DNA of 55,950 nucleotides from Paraburkholderia sp. Ac-20340 (GCF_017104965.1 NZ_JAAGPR010000045.1:1-55950); one strand, 5' to 3'. Positions 1 through 9,566 are shown, counted from the stretch's first letter. Made by a program: numbers and translations. The notes: a model not told the origin generated them from the sequence alone.

Positions 1-221
1 GTGAAGATTTCCTTCTGGTCCTTGCCCAGAATGATGGCGACGTCGACCTTGGCTTCACGATAGGCGGCGGCCATCTTGTCGAGTGCGGCGCGGCAGCGCG
101 CGGCGCGTGCGGTGCGTTCTTCCAGCGCAACGCCAGGGGCAAATACGGGTGGTTCGAGCGGCCATTCTGCGGGTTCGCCGGGTTCGGGGTCGAGCGGCGG
201 TTCGGGATCGACATCGGGCCA
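1..221 (-). CDS. possible fragment of a LigB-like dioxygenase gene (partial, start not found)
   Basis: Read on the minus strand, this frame is open from 221 to the window edge. Near the edge it gives a plausible alpha/beta segment with the local motif VDVAIILGKDQKEIF, which resembles the GDDQ-type strand of class III extradiol (LigB) dioxygenases. The upstream half is Pro/Glu-rich. There is no ATG, GTG or TTG between the in-frame stop at 222-224 and the ATG at 72-74, so the true 5' end is missing or in another frame; a frameshift near 225 is possible. The family call is an inference from one short motif. The opposite strand also shows a Gly/Ser-rich frame ending at 255, so coding status here is uncertain. 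Confidence 0.25.
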
Positions 222-284
222 TCACGAGCACAAACCCGGCACCGGTACGCACTGACTGCGTGACTAATCAGATACTTACGAGAT

Positions 285-313
285 AAAACGGCATCTTCGG
301 GTGCCGTTTTTAT
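285..313. terminator. intrinsic terminator, A-rich and T-rich flanks
   Basis: A perfect 9-bp stem, AAAACGGCA paired with TGCCGTTTT, encloses an 8-nt loop and is followed by further T residues. Because the left arm begins with A residues it can act in both directions. It separates the left-edge fragments from the gltB promoter region. Confidence 0.75.
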
Positions 314-395
314 TTGCCCGATTTTGATGCGGCCCCAATAAAAAAGCACCGCAATGCACCATGACGATAATTGGGGTCTAAACATGCACATTTAT

Positions 396-424
396 TTGCA
401 TGCCCTTGATTCGTCGCGTATATT
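396..424 (+). promoter_or_regulatory. predicted sigma70 promoter of gltB
   Basis: TTGCAT (396-401) and TATATT (419-424) are separated by exactly 17 bp, close to the sigma70 consensus. Transcription would begin near 431 and leave a leader of about 130 nt before the gltB start at 563. An ATGCA...TGCAT inverted repeat overlaps the -35 box. The call rests on sequence match only. Confidence 0.5.
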
Positions 425-562
425 CGCCTTTCGGCTCTCCTGGACGCACAACGCGGGAAGCCAGCATCGCCCGCGCAACGCCGTACAGCGGTCACGCAAG
501 CGGCGGGAAAACAAAGTACGGAATCAACGGCCATCCCCCGGCCCCTCTTGGACGGTGTCCCC

Positions 563-3500
563 ATGAACGATCACCTGCAGCGCGCCGCGGTGCCCGCCGC
601 GCAAGGTCTGTATGACCCGCAAAACGAACACGACGCTTGTGGCGTCGGCTTCGTCGCCCACATCAAGGGCAAGAAGAGCCACGAAATCATTCAGCAAGGC
701 CTGAAGATTCTCGAAAACCTCGACCACCGGGGCGCCGTCGGCGCCGATCCGCTGATGGGCGACGGCGCGGGCATCCTGATCCAGATTCCGGACGCGTTCT
801 ATCGCGAAGAAATGGCTCGTCAGGGCGTGACGCTGCCGCCGTTCGGCGAGTACGGCGTCGGCATGGTCTTCCTGCCGAAGGAACACGCTTCGCGTCTCGC
901 CTGCGAGCAGGAACTCGAGCGCACGGTGCGTGCAGAAGGCCAGGTCGTGCTGGGCTGGCGCGATGTGCCGGTCGACCACACGATGCCGATCTCGCCCACG
1001 GTCAAGGCCAGCGAGCCGCTGATCCGCCAGATCTTCATCGGCCGCGGCAAGGACGTGATGGTGACGGACGCGCTCGAGCGCAAGCTGTACATCATCCGCA
1101 AGACCGCAAGCCACCGCATTCAGGCGCTCAAGCTCAAGCACGGCAAGGAATACTTCGTGCCGTCGTGCTCGGCGCGCACGATTGTCTACAAGGGTCTGCT
1201 GCTCGCAGGTCAGGTTGGCGTGTACTACCGCGACCTGCAGGACGAGCGCGTGGTTTCGGCGCTGGCGCTCGTGCACCAGCGCTTCTCCACGAACACGTTC
1301 CCGGCGTGGGAACTGGCTCACCCGTACCGCATGATCGCCCACAACGGTGAAATCAACACCGTGAAGGGCAACGTGAACTGGCTGAACGCCCGTACCGGCG
1401 CGATCGCCTCGCACGTGCTGGGCGACGACCTGCCCAAGCTCTGGCCGCTGATCTACCCGGGCCAGTCGGACACGGCATCGTTCGACAACTGTCTCGAACT
1501 GCTGGTGATGGCAGGCTACCCGCTCGTCCACGCGATGATGATGATGATCCCGGAAGCCTGGGAACAGCACACGCTGATGGACGAGAACCGCAAGGCGTTC
1601 TACGAATACCACGCAGCGATGATGGAGCCGTGGGACGGCCCCGCAGCGATCGCCTTCACCGACGGCCGCCAGATCGGCGCGACGCTCGACCGTAACGGTC
1701 TGCGTCCGGCGCGCTACATCGTCACGGACGACGACCTGGTCATCATGGCGTCGGAAGCCGGCACGCTGCCGATCCCCGAATCCAAGATCGTCAAGAAGTG
1801 GCGTCTGCAGCCGGGCAAGATGTTCCTGATCGACATGGAACACGGTCGCATCATCGACGACAAGGAACTGAAGGACAACCTCGCCAACGCCAAGCCGTAC
1901 AAGAGCTGGATCGACGCCGTGCGCATCAAGCTCGACGAGATCGAGCCGAAGGCGGAAGACGTCGCGACCGCGCGCGCTGAAGCCGCTGTGCTGCTCGACC
2001 GTCAGCAGGCGTTCGGCTACACGCAGGAAGACCTGAAGTTCCTGATGGCGCCGATGGCGATGTCGGGTGAAGAGGCCGTCGGTTCGATGGGCAACGACTC
2101 GCCGCTGGCGGTCATGTCCAACAAGAACAAGACGCTCTACAACTACTTCAAGCAGCTGTTCGCGCAAGTCACCAACCCGCCGATCGACCCGATCCGCGAA
2201 AACATGGTGATGTCGCTCGTGTCGTTCATCGGCCCGAAGCCGAACCTGCTCGACACCAACAACATCAACCCGCCGATGCGTCTCGAAGTGTCGCAGCCGG
2301 TGCTCGACTTCAAGGACATCGCGAAGATCCGCGCGATCGAGCAGTACACGGGCGGCAAGTTCAGCAGCTACGAGCTGAACATCTGCTATCCGGTGGCCTG
2401 GGGCAAGGAAGGTATCGAAGCGCGTCTGGCGTCGCTGTGCGCGGAAGCCGTCGATGCGGTGAAGTCGGGCTACAACATCCTGATCGTGTCGGACCGCAAG
2501 GCCGACCGCGACAATGTGGCGATTCCGGCGCTGCTCGCCACCTCGGCGATCCACTCGCACCTCGTCCAGCACGGTCTGCGCACGAGCACGGGTCTGGTCG
2601 TGGAAACGGGTTCGGCGCGTGAAACGCACCACTTCGCGCTGCTCGCGGGCTTCGGCGCAGAAGCCGTGCACCCGTACCTCGCGATGGAATCGCTCGCGCA
2701 GATGGCGCAGGGCCTGAAGGGCGACCTGTCGGCGGACAAGGCTGTCTACAACTTCACCAAGGCAGTGGGCAAGGGCCTGCTCAAGGTGATGTCGAAGATG
2801 GGCATCTCCACGTACATGTCGTACACGGGCGCGCAGATTTTCGAAGCCGTCGGTCTGGCTGACGACCTCATCGCCAAGTACTTCAAGGGCACGGCGTCGA
2901 AGGTCGGCGGTATCGGCCTGTTCGAAGTGGCGGAAGAAGCGATCCGTCTGCACCACGACGCATTCGGCGACAACCCGGTTCTCGCCAACATGCTCGACGC
3001 AGGCGGCGAGTACGCGTTCCGCGTGCGCGGCGAAGACCACATGTGGACGCCGGACGCGATCGCCAAGCTCCAGCACTCGGCACGCAGCAACTCGTACCAG
3101 ACGTACAAGGAATACGCGCACCTGATCAACGATCAGACGAAGCGTCACATGACCTTCCGCGGTCTGTTCGAGTTCCGCATCAACCCGTCGAGCGCGATCT
3201 CGATCGACGACGTCGAACCGGCCAAGGAAATCGTCAAGCGCTTTGCGACTGGCGCGATGTCGCTCGGCTCGATCAGCACGGAAGCGCACGCCACGCTGGC
3301 TGTCGCGATGAACCGTATCGGCGGCAAGTCGAACACGGGTGAAGGCGGCGAAGACGAGAAGCGTTATCGCAACGAGCTGCGCGGCATTCCGATCAAGAAC
3401 GGCGACACGATGCGTTCGATCATCGGTGAGGAAGTCATCAAGGACATCCCGCTGAAGGACGGCGACTCGCTGCGTTCGAAGATCAAGCAGGTCGCGTCGG

Positions 3501-5263
3501 GCCGTTTCGGCGTGTCGGCGGAGTATCTGTCGTCGGCTGACCAGATCCAGATCAAGATGGCGCAGGGCGCGAAGCCGGGCGAAGGCGGTCAGCTGCCGGG
3601 CCACAAGGTTTCGGAGTACATCGGCAAGCTGCGTTACTCGGTGCCGGGCGTGGGCCTCATTTCGCCGCCGCCGCACCACGACATCTACTCGATCGAAGAT
3701 CTGGCACAGCTGATTCACGATCTGAAGAACGTGAACCCGGTTTCGTCGATCTCGGTGAAGCTGGTGTCGGAAGTGGGCGTGGGCACGGTGGCAGCCGGCG
3801 TGGCGAAGGCCAAGGCCGACCACGTCGTGATCGCCGGTCACGACGGCGGCACGGGCGCATCGCCGCTCTCGTCGCTCAAGCACGCAGGCACGCCGTGGGA
3901 ACTGGGTCTGGCGGAAACGCAGCAGACCCTGGTGCTGAACCAGCTGCGCGGCCGTATCCGCGTGCAGGCCGACGGTCAGATGAAGACCGGCCGCGACGTG
4001 GTGATCGGTGCGCTGCTCGGCGCGGACGAATTCGGCTTTGCGACGGCGCCGCTCGTCGTGCAGGGCTGCATCATGATGCGCAAGTGCCATCTGAACACCT
4101 GCCCGGTCGGCGTTGCGACGCAAGATCCGGTGCTGCGCGCGAAGTTCTCGGGCCAGCCCGAGCACGTCGTCAACTTCTTCTTCTTCATCGCTGAAGAAGT
4201 GCGCGAAATCATGGCGCAACTGGGTATCCGCAAGTTCGACGATCTGGTCGGCCGCGCGGATCTGCTCGACACGCGCCGTGGCGTGGAACACTGGAAGGCC
4301 AAGGGTCTGGACTTCTCGCGCGTGTTCTACCAGCCGCTGGTTGGCGAAGACGTGGCACGCAAGCACGTCGACACGCAGGACCACGGTCTGGACCGCGCGC
4401 TCGATCACACGCTGATCGAGAAGGCGAAGGCCGCGATCGACAAGGGCGAGCACGTCTCGTTCATCCAGCCGGTGCGCAACGTCAACCGTACGGTCGGCGC
4501 GATGCTCTCGGGCATGGTCGCGAAGAAGTACGGCCACGACGGTCTGCCGGAAGATTCGATCCACATCCAGCTCAAGGGCACGGCGGGTCAGAGCTTCGGC
4601 GCGTTCCTCGCACGCGGCATCACGCTGGACCTCGTGGGCGACGGTAACGACTACGTGGGCAAGGGCCTGTCGGGTGGCCGCATCATCATCCGTCCGACCA
4701 ACGACTTCCGCGGCAAGTCCGAAGAGAACATCATCTGCGGCAACACGGTGATGTACGGCGCACTCGAAGGCGAAGCCTTCCTGCGCGGCGTGGCGGGCGA
4801 GCGTTTCGCGGTGCGTAACTCGGGCGCGACGGCGATCGTCGAAGGCACGGGCGACCACGGCTGCGAATACATGACGGGCGGCACGGTGGTGGTGCTCGGC
4901 GAAACGGGCCGTAACTTCGCGGCGGGCATGTCGGGCGGTATCGCCTACGTGTACGACCCGGAAGGCACCTTCGCCGGCAAGTGCAACAAGTCGATGGTCA
5001 CGCTCGATCCGGTGCTGCAACAGGCCGAACAGGAACGCACGGTCGACCGCACGCTGTGGCACGCAGGCCAGACCGACGAAGCGCTGCTCAAGGGACTCGT
5101 CGAGCGTCACTTCCAGTTCACCGGCTCGCCGCGTGCGAAGGCGCTGCTGGAAAACTGGGATGCGGCACGCCGCCAGTTCGTGAAGGTGTTCCCGACGGAA
5201 TACAAGCGCGCACTGGGCGAAATCGGCGCGAAGAAGGCGAACCAGGAAGTACTGGCCGCTTAA
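563..5263 (+). CDS. gltB: glutamate synthase (NADPH) large subunit
   Basis: This 1566-residue protein is the large subunit of glutamate synthase, which moves the amide nitrogen of glutamine to 2-oxoglutarate. It starts with a 25-residue propeptide before the catalytic Cys26 (DACGVGF) of the class II glutaminase domain. The FMN-binding synthase domain follows in the middle. The [3Fe-4S] cysteines are Cys1169, Cys1175 and Cys1180. A C-terminal GXGXG repeat domain ends the protein. A TTG start at 548 is also in frame, but 563 gives the usual distance to Cys26; neither has a strong ribosome site. gltD follows 101 bp downstream. Length and domain order match the family. Confidence 0.97.
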   Translation: MNDHLQRAAVPAAQGLYDPQNEHDACGVGFVAHIKGKKSHEIIQQGLKILENLDHRGAVGADPLMGDGAGILIQIPDAFYREEMARQGVTLPPFGEYGVGMVFLPKEHASRLACEQELERTVRAEGQVVLGWRDVPVDHTMPISPTVKASEPLIRQIFIGRGKDVMVTDALERKLYIIRKTASHRIQALKLKHGKEYFVPSCSARTIVYKGLLLAGQVGVYYRDLQDERVVSALALVHQRFSTNTFPAWELAHPYRMIAHNGEINTVKGNVNWLNARTGAIASHVLGDDLPKLWPLIYPGQSDTASFDNCLELLVMAGYPLVHAMMMMIPEAWEQHTLMDENRKAFYEYHAAMMEPWDGPAAIAFTDGRQIGATLDRNGLRPARYIVTDDDLVIMASEAGTLPIPESKIVKKWRLQPGKMFLIDMEHGRIIDDKELKDNLANAKPYKSWIDAVRIKLDEIEPKAEDVATARAEAAVLLDRQQAFGYTQEDLKFLMAPMAMSGEEAVGSMGNDSPLAVMSNKNKTLYNYFKQLFAQVTNPPIDPIRENMVMSLVSFIGPKPNLLDTNNINPPMRLEVSQPVLDFKDIAKIRAIEQYTGGKFSSYELNICYPVAWGKEGIEARLASLCAEAVDAVKSGYNILIVSDRKADRDNVAIPALLATSAIHSHLVQHGLRTSTGLVVETGSARETHHFALLAGFGAEAVHPYLAMESLAQMAQGLKGDLSADKAVYNFTKAVGKGLLKVMSKMGISTYMSYTGAQIFEAVGLADDLIAKYFKGTASKVGGIGLFEVAEEAIRLHHDAFGDNPVLANMLDAGGEYAFRVRGEDHMWTPDAIAKLQHSARSNSYQTYKEYAHLINDQTKRHMTFRGLFEFRINPSSAISIDDVEPAKEIVKRFATGAMSLGSISTEAHATLAVAMNRIGGKSNTGEGGEDEKRYRNELRGIPIKNGDTMRSIIGEEVIKDIPLKDGDSLRSKIKQVASGRFGVSAEYLSSADQIQIKMAQGAKPGEGGQLPGHKVSEYIGKLRYSVPGVGLISPPPHHDIYSIEDLAQLIHDLKNVNPVSSISVKLVSEVGVGTVAAGVAKAKADHVVIAGHDGGTGASPLSSLKHAGTPWELGLAETQQTLVLNQLRGRIRVQADGQMKTGRDVVIGALLGADEFGFATAPLVVQGCIMMRKCHLNTCPVGVATQDPVLRAKFSGQPEHVVNFFFFIAEEVREIMAQLGIRKFDDLVGRADLLDTRRGVEHWKAKGLDFSRVFYQPLVGEDVARKHVDTQDHGLDRALDHTLIEKAKAAIDKGEHVSFIQPVRNVNRTVGAMLSGMVAKKYGHDGLPEDSIHIQLKGTAGQSFGAFLARGITLDLVGDGNDYVGKGLSGGRIIIRPTNDFRGKSEENIICGNTVMYGALEGEAFLRGVAGERFAVRNSGATAIVEGTGDHGCEYMTGGTVVVLGETGRNFAAGMSGGIAYVYDPEGTFAGKCNKSMVTLDPVLQQAEQERTVDRTLWHAGQTDEALLKGLVERHFQFTGSPRAKALLENWDAARRQFVKVFPTEYKRALGEIGAKKANQEVLAA

Positions 5264-5287
5264 GCGTCGAGACGACTCCAAGACGAA

Positions 5288-5325
5288 GCGCCCGCTGCGC
5301 ACTTTAGTGATGCAGCGGCGGGCGC
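5288..5325 (+). other. gltB-gltD intergenic hairpin
   Basis: GCGCCCGCTGC (5288-5298) pairs with the 5312-5325 segment, giving an 11-bp GC-rich stem with a 3-nt bulge and a 13-nt loop. It has no T-tract, so it is more likely an mRNA-stabilising or processing structure than a terminator. Confidence 0.4.
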
Positions 5326-5364
5326 GGTCCCCCTCACTGAATAGATTAGATAGACGAGAGCCAC

Positions 5365-6831
5365 ATGGGTAAGGCAACCGGTTTTCTCGAGTTCGAGCGC
5401 CAGCATGAGGCGTACGAAGCACCGCTCACGCGCGTGAAGCACTACAAGGAATTCGTCGCGGCGCTCTCCGACGCCGACGCGAAGGTCCAGGGCGCACGCT
5501 GCATGGACTGCGGCATCCCGTTCTGCAACAACGGCTGCCCGGTCAACAACATCATTCCGGACTTCAACGACCTCGTGTTCCGCCAGGACTGGAAGAACGC
5601 GATCGAAGTCCTGCACTCGACCAACAACTTCCCCGAGTTCACGGGCCGTATCTGCCCGGCGCCCTGCGAAGCGGCGTGTACGCTCGGCATCAACAACGAT
5701 CCGGTCGGCATCAAGTCGATCGAGCACGCGATCATCGACAAGGCCTGGGCCGAAGGCTGGGTCGCGCCGCAAGTCGCGAAGCACAAGACGGGCAAGAAGG
5801 TTGCCGTCGTCGGTTCGGGTCCTGCGGGTCTGGCCACGGCGCAGCAACTCGCGCGCGCCGGTCATGACGTGACCGTGTTCGAAAAGAACGATCGCATCGG
5901 CGGCCTGCTGCGTTACGGCATCCCCGACTTCAAGCTGGAAAAGTGGCTGATCGACCGCCGCATGCGCCAGATGGAAGCCGAAGGCGTGACGTTCCGCACC
6001 AACGTGTTCATCGGCAAGGGTGAACTGCCGGCGTACATCGGCAACACGGCCAAGGAAACCATTTCGCCGGACGAGCTGAAGGAACAGTTCGACGCCGTGG
6101 TGATCGCGGGCGGTTCGGAAACGCCGCGCGACCTGCCGGTGCCGGGCCGCGAACTCGAAGGCGTGTACTACGCCATGGACTTCCTGCCGCAGCAGAACAA
6201 GGTCAACGCCGGCGACAAGCTGCCGAACCAGCTGCTGGCCAAGGGCAAGCACGTGGTCGTGATCGGCGGCGGCGATACGGGTTCCGACTGCGTCGGCACC
6301 TCGAACCGTCACGGCGCGAAGAACGTCACGCAGTTCGAACTGCTGCCGCAACCGCCGGAAGAAGAGAACAAGCCGCTCGTGTGGCCGTACTGGCCGGTCA
6401 AGCTGCGCACCTCGTCGTCGCACGAAGAAGGCTGCTCGCGTGACTGGGCAGTCGCGACCAAGCGCCTCGAAGGCAAGAACGGCAAGGTCGAGAAGCTGAT
6501 CGCCGCGCGCGTCGAGTGGAAGGACGGCAAGATGGTCGAAGTGCCGGATTCGGAATTCGAAATGAAGGCCGATCTGGTGCTGCTGGCGATGGGCTTCACG
6601 CAGCCGGTTTCGCCGGTGCTGGAAGCGTTCGGCGTCGACAAGGATGCGCGCGGCAACGTGCGCGCCGCGACCGAAGGCGACAAGGCGTACTACACGTCGG
6701 TGGACAAGGTGTTCACGGCAGGCGACATGCGCCGTGGCCAGTCGCTCGTCGTGTGGGCGATCCGTGAAGGCCGTCAATGCGCGCGCTCCGTCGACGCGTT
6801 CCTGATGGGCAGCACCGAACTGCCGCGCTAA
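5365..6831 (+). CDS. gltD: glutamate synthase small subunit
   Basis: This 488-residue flavoprotein passes electrons from NADPH to the large subunit GltB. The N-terminus has the iron-sulphur cysteines Cys46, Cys49, Cys54 and Cys58 (ARCMDCGIPFCNNGCP), followed by a second cluster in RICPAPCEAAC. An FAD-binding GSGPAG site lies near residue 150 and an NADPH-binding GGGDTGS site near residue 300. The start has a GAGAG-type ribosome site just upstream. It is co-directional with gltB, and a strong terminator follows at 6898, so gltBD form one unit. Confidence 0.97.
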   Translation: MGKATGFLEFERQHEAYEAPLTRVKHYKEFVAALSDADAKVQGARCMDCGIPFCNNGCPVNNIIPDFNDLVFRQDWKNAIEVLHSTNNFPEFTGRICPAPCEAACTLGINNDPVGIKSIEHAIIDKAWAEGWVAPQVAKHKTGKKVAVVGSGPAGLATAQQLARAGHDVTVFEKNDRIGGLLRYGIPDFKLEKWLIDRRMRQMEAEGVTFRTNVFIGKGELPAYIGNTAKETISPDELKEQFDAVVIAGGSETPRDLPVPGRELEGVYYAMDFLPQQNKVNAGDKLPNQLLAKGKHVVVIGGGDTGSDCVGTSNRHGAKNVTQFELLPQPPEEENKPLVWPYWPVKLRTSSSHEEGCSRDWAVATKRLEGKNGKVEKLIAARVEWKDGKMVEVPDSEFEMKADLVLLAMGFTQPVSPVLEAFGVDKDARGNVRAATEGDKAYYTSVDKVFTAGDMRRGQSLVVWAIREGRQCARSVDAFLMGSTELPR

Positions 6832-6897
6832 GTTTTCTTGTGCGTCCCGCCGGTTGCGGCGGAACGCATGGGAGACGGCAGGAGACACTTGCTTGAG

Positions 6898-6932
6898 AAG
6901 CCGGGCATCCGCAAGGATGACCCGGCTTTTTT
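6898..6932 (+). terminator. intrinsic terminator after gltD
   Basis: AAGCCGGG pairs with CCCGGCTT around a 15-nt loop and runs straight into a T-tract. It closes the gltBD operon. Confidence 0.85.
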
Positions 6933-7011
6933 ACGTCGGGCTTTTTACGTCGCTGCGTCGGGCGAGCGGCGTACCATGACCCGATTGCCTGACGATTCAA
7001 GGCTCGCGATC

Positions 7012-7581
7012 ATGTCCGGAGCCCGCGAAAACGTGCAGCAAAGCGATCAGTGGAAGCGCTGTTTCATCGCGCTCGCGCCCGATGCGCCAACGCGCGACGC
7101 ACTCGCCGCGCTCGACGTGCCGCCCAACGCGCGACGCGTGCCGACTGCGCAATTGCATCTGACCGTGACGTTCATTGGCGCGATGTCGTTCGCGCAGGGC
7201 GAGGCGCTGGCCGGGCGGCTCGCGCAGCAGGCGGCGTCGCTGGCCTCGCCGTTTCCGGCGGCATCCGTCACGCAGATCGAATGCTGGCCAGGCCGCGCGC
7301 AGCCGCGCCTGATGGTGGCGGTGCTCGCGATGTCCGATGCGTTCACGGCGCTCGACTGGGGAGTGCGTTCGTCGATGGGCGAAGTGGGTTTGCCGCTCGA
7401 TGCGCGCGCGTTTCGTCCGCATGTGACGATCGCGCGCTTCACCCGCGATGCGCGCGGCGCGCCGCCGGTTATGTCGGGCGACAGCTTGCCGCCGCTGAGG
7501 TTCACGTCGCTCGTGCTGTATTCGAGCACGCTCGCGAAGCAGGGCGCGAAGTATGAGGCGCTGGCGAGCGTGGCGCTCTAA
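7012..7581 (+). CDS. thpR: RNA 2',3'-cyclic phosphodiesterase / 2'-5' RNA ligase
   Basis: This protein of about 189 residues belongs to the 2H phosphoesterase superfamily. Both signature motifs are visible: HLTVTF in the first half and HVTIAR in the second. Enzymes of this family open 2',3'-cyclic phosphates on RNA and can join tRNA half-molecules in vitro; the physiological role is poorly known. It begins CFIAL soon after the start, as is usual. An in-frame ATG at 6976 would add 12 residues and has a weak GAGCGG upstream, so the start is uncertain. It stands alone between the gltD terminator and the converging dadA-like gene. Confidence 0.85.
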   Translation: MSGARENVQQSDQWKRCFIALAPDAPTRDALAALDVPPNARRVPTAQLHLTVTFIGAMSFAQGEALAGRLAQQAASLASPFPAASVTQIECWPGRAQPRLMVAVLAMSDAFTALDWGVRSSMGEVGLPLDARAFRPHVTIARFTRDARGAPPVMSGDSLPPLRFTSLVLYSSTLAKQGAKYEALASVAL

Positions 7582-7628
7582 AGCTTGGCTGATTGCCGCC
7601 GCTTATTGGCGCCGCTCATTGACGTCGC

Positions 7629-8987
7629 TCATTGCCGTCGATATCGCGCCAAAGTCAGCCCATCCAGATCGATTTCCGGCGCGCGCTGCGTGACGAGATC
7701 GGCGATCACGCGGCCCGAGCCCATCGACATCGCCCAGCCCGTCGAGCCGTGGCCGACGTTGAGCCATAAACCGTCGACGCCCGACGTGCCCAGCAGCGGC
7801 GCGCCGTCCGGCACCATCGGGCGGCGTCCGACCCAGAATTGCGCCGACGAAGGCGTCGCCGCATGCGGGAACCAGTCGTCGAGCACTTTCATCAGCGTCT
7901 GCAAGGCCTGCTCGCGCAGCGTCGTGCGATGGTTGCCGAGTTCCGCCGTGCCCGCCACGCGCAGATATGGCCCGAAGCGCGTGATCGCGGTCTTGAGCGA
8001 CTCGTCCATGAGCGCGGCGCGCGGCGCTTTTTGTTCGTCGACGACCGGCAGCGTGGCCGAATAGCCCTTCACCGGATACAGCGGCACGCGCACGCCCAGC
8101 GGTGCGACCAGCGCGGCGCTTTCCACGCCCAGCGCGACCACCACGGAGTCTGCGGCGAGCGTCTGCGGCGCGGCATTGGCCGCCGGTTCGCTGAGATCGG
8201 CCGGGCGCAGCACTTCGGCGGGCGCGCGGCGCTGCTCGCGGCGATTGCGCGCCTCGCGTCCCGGCACGGGCCGCACGCGCACGCCCGTGATCTTGCCGCC
8301 CGCGGCTTCGAGCGCGAGCACTTCGGTATCGAAGACGAACTTCACGCCCTTGCTCTCGCACACGGCGCGCAACTCGCGTGTGAAACGGGCGCAGTCGCCG
8401 GCTTCGTCGTCGGGCAGATAGATGCCGGCGACGGGTTTCGTGCGCGACCACGCGAGGCCCGGTTCGACCTGCGCGCAGGCCGCGGCATCCAGTTCGCGCC
8501 AGGCGATGCCCGCGTCGCGCAGCACGGCCAGCGCCGGTTGCGCGAGTTCGACGTCGTAGTCGCTGCGAAAGAGTTGCAGATAGCCCTGGCTGCGTCCGTA
8601 CTCGAACGCATGCTGCGCGCGAAACGCGTGCAGACATTCTCGGCTGTAGTACGCGATGCGCTGCATGCGCTGCTTGTTGACGCGAAAACGCGCAAGGTCG
8701 CATTCGCGCAGCCAGCGCGCGATCCAGCGCCACTGCGCGGTGTCGAGCGCAGGCCGGAAGATCAGCGGCGAAGTGGGCTTGAGCAGATATTGGATGAGCT
8801 TGCCCGGCATGCCCGGCGCCGCCCACGGCGTAACGTAGCCCGGCGCGATCACGCCCGCGTTGCCGAAGCTCGTGCCGAGCGCGACACCAGGCTCGCGCTC
8901 GATGACCGTGACGTCGCAGCCTCGTTCGCTCAAATAATAAGCAGTGGCGACACCGATAACACCGGCGCCGAGGACGATCGTTTTCAT
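7629..8987 (-). CDS. dadA: D-amino acid dehydrogenase small subunit-like FAD oxidoreductase
   Basis: This 452-residue FAD-dependent oxidoreductase begins with the dinucleotide-binding motif GAGVIG right after the start. Sequence through the protein (STGWAMSMGSGRVIADLV near the end) fits DadA, which oxidises D-amino acids to 2-oxo acids and passes electrons to the respiratory chain. Around residues 240-280 there is an Arg/Ala/Pro-rich stretch, roughly 35 residues, that looks like an insertion compared with the 432-residue E. coli protein. It converges with the thpR-like gene. A second dadA paralogue elsewhere in the genome is possible, so the symbol is tentative. Confidence 0.88.
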   Translation of the reverse strand: MKTIVLGAGVIGVATAYYLSERGCDVTVIEREPGVALGTSFGNAGVIAPGYVTPWAAPGMPGKLIQYLLKPTSPLIFRPALDTAQWRWIARWLRECDLARFRVNKQRMQRIAYYSRECLHAFRAQHAFEYGRSQGYLQLFRSDYDVELAQPALAVLRDAGIAWRELDAAACAQVEPGLAWSRTKPVAGIYLPDDEAGDCARFTRELRAVCESKGVKFVFDTEVLALEAAGGKITGVRVRPVPGREARNRREQRRAPAEVLRPADLSEPAANAAPQTLAADSVVVALGVESAALVAPLGVRVPLYPVKGYSATLPVVDEQKAPRAALMDESLKTAITRFGPYLRVAGTAELGNHRTTLREQALQTLMKVLDDWFPHAATPSSAQFWVGRRPMVPDGAPLLGTSGVDGLWLNVGHGSTGWAMSMGSGRVIADLVTQRAPEIDLDGLTLARYRRQ

Positions 8988-9051
8988 GCCGGACGTAGCG
9001 GTCGGAGCCGTGGTTGCATTGGGGACAGACGATATTGCAGCACGTTCAGAC

Positions 9052-9195
9052 TCATTGTGCAGTGGAATCGGCAGAAGGTTTAGCGGGCGCAGGCAGGCGG
9101 TTTTTGTCGCTGGCGGGCTCCAGCACCTTGCCTTTAGTTTCGGGCAGGCACAGTGCGGCAACGATCACGAGCAGATAACCCGCGCCGGCCACTGT
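9052..9195 (-). pseudogene. C-terminal remnant of an MFS transporter
   Basis: The minus-strand frame reads TVAGAGYLLVIVAALCLPET and then KGKVLEPASDKNR, ending at the stop at 9052-9054. A final hydrophobic helix followed by LPET(K/R)G is typical of the C-terminus of metabolite:H+ symporters of the MFS family. The rest of such a protein of about 430 residues is absent: upstream of 9195 this frame loses similarity, and another frame (9196-9308) reads a short charged peptide starting MRSFQWFSRLNNHERR. I read this as decay after a deletion. No start or ribosome site is visible. Confidence 0.45.
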
Positions 9196-9536
9196 GCCGC
9201 TTGCTTTCTGGCGTCGAACGCGGCCACGGCATCGCCGCCGGAACCGGCGTCGAGCAGGCGGCGCTCGTGGTTGTTCAGTCTACTGAACCATTGGAATGAG
9301 CGCATCGCGCTTCGTCTCCCCCTCGTTTGTTGTGCGGGCCACGACCGGTGGGGCGGTGGGTGGCCGATCTTTGTCTGACAGCGCGCGATGCGACGTCCGT
9401 CAGAATGACGGCTATTTTACGGTGCGATGCGCCGTCGAGGCGAGGGGCGTTGAAAGCGGGGTGTCGGCGAACGCCGTGGCCGCGTGCGGGCCGGGGAGGG
9501 AAGCTGGATCGCGAGCGAACGCGTGTCGCTCGCTGC

Positions 9537-9566
9537 TTGCGCTCAACCGCGTGGGGTTGAGCGCAA
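9537..9566. terminator. strong hairpin downstream of the ABC exporter gene
   Basis: TTGCGCTCAACC and GGTTGAGCGCAA form a perfect 12-bp stem around a 6-nt loop. It sits 45 bp beyond the stop of the minus-strand ABC gene. No T-tract follows on the minus strand, so it may protect the mRNA 3' end rather than terminate alone. Confidence 0.5.

Noticed and set aside
64..255. Plus-strand Gly/Ser-rich peptide ending GHHEHKPGTGTH
   Set aside because: An in-frame stop at 61-63 and no good start leave fewer than 63 residues; low complexity can arise by chance opposite a Pro/Glu-rich frame. Not excluded.
524..5422. Open frame of 1632 codons on the minus strand opposite gltB
   Set aside because: It is a shadow of gltB caused by GC-rich third positions. 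Its product is rich in Arg, His and Val with no domain, and gltB is beyond doubt.
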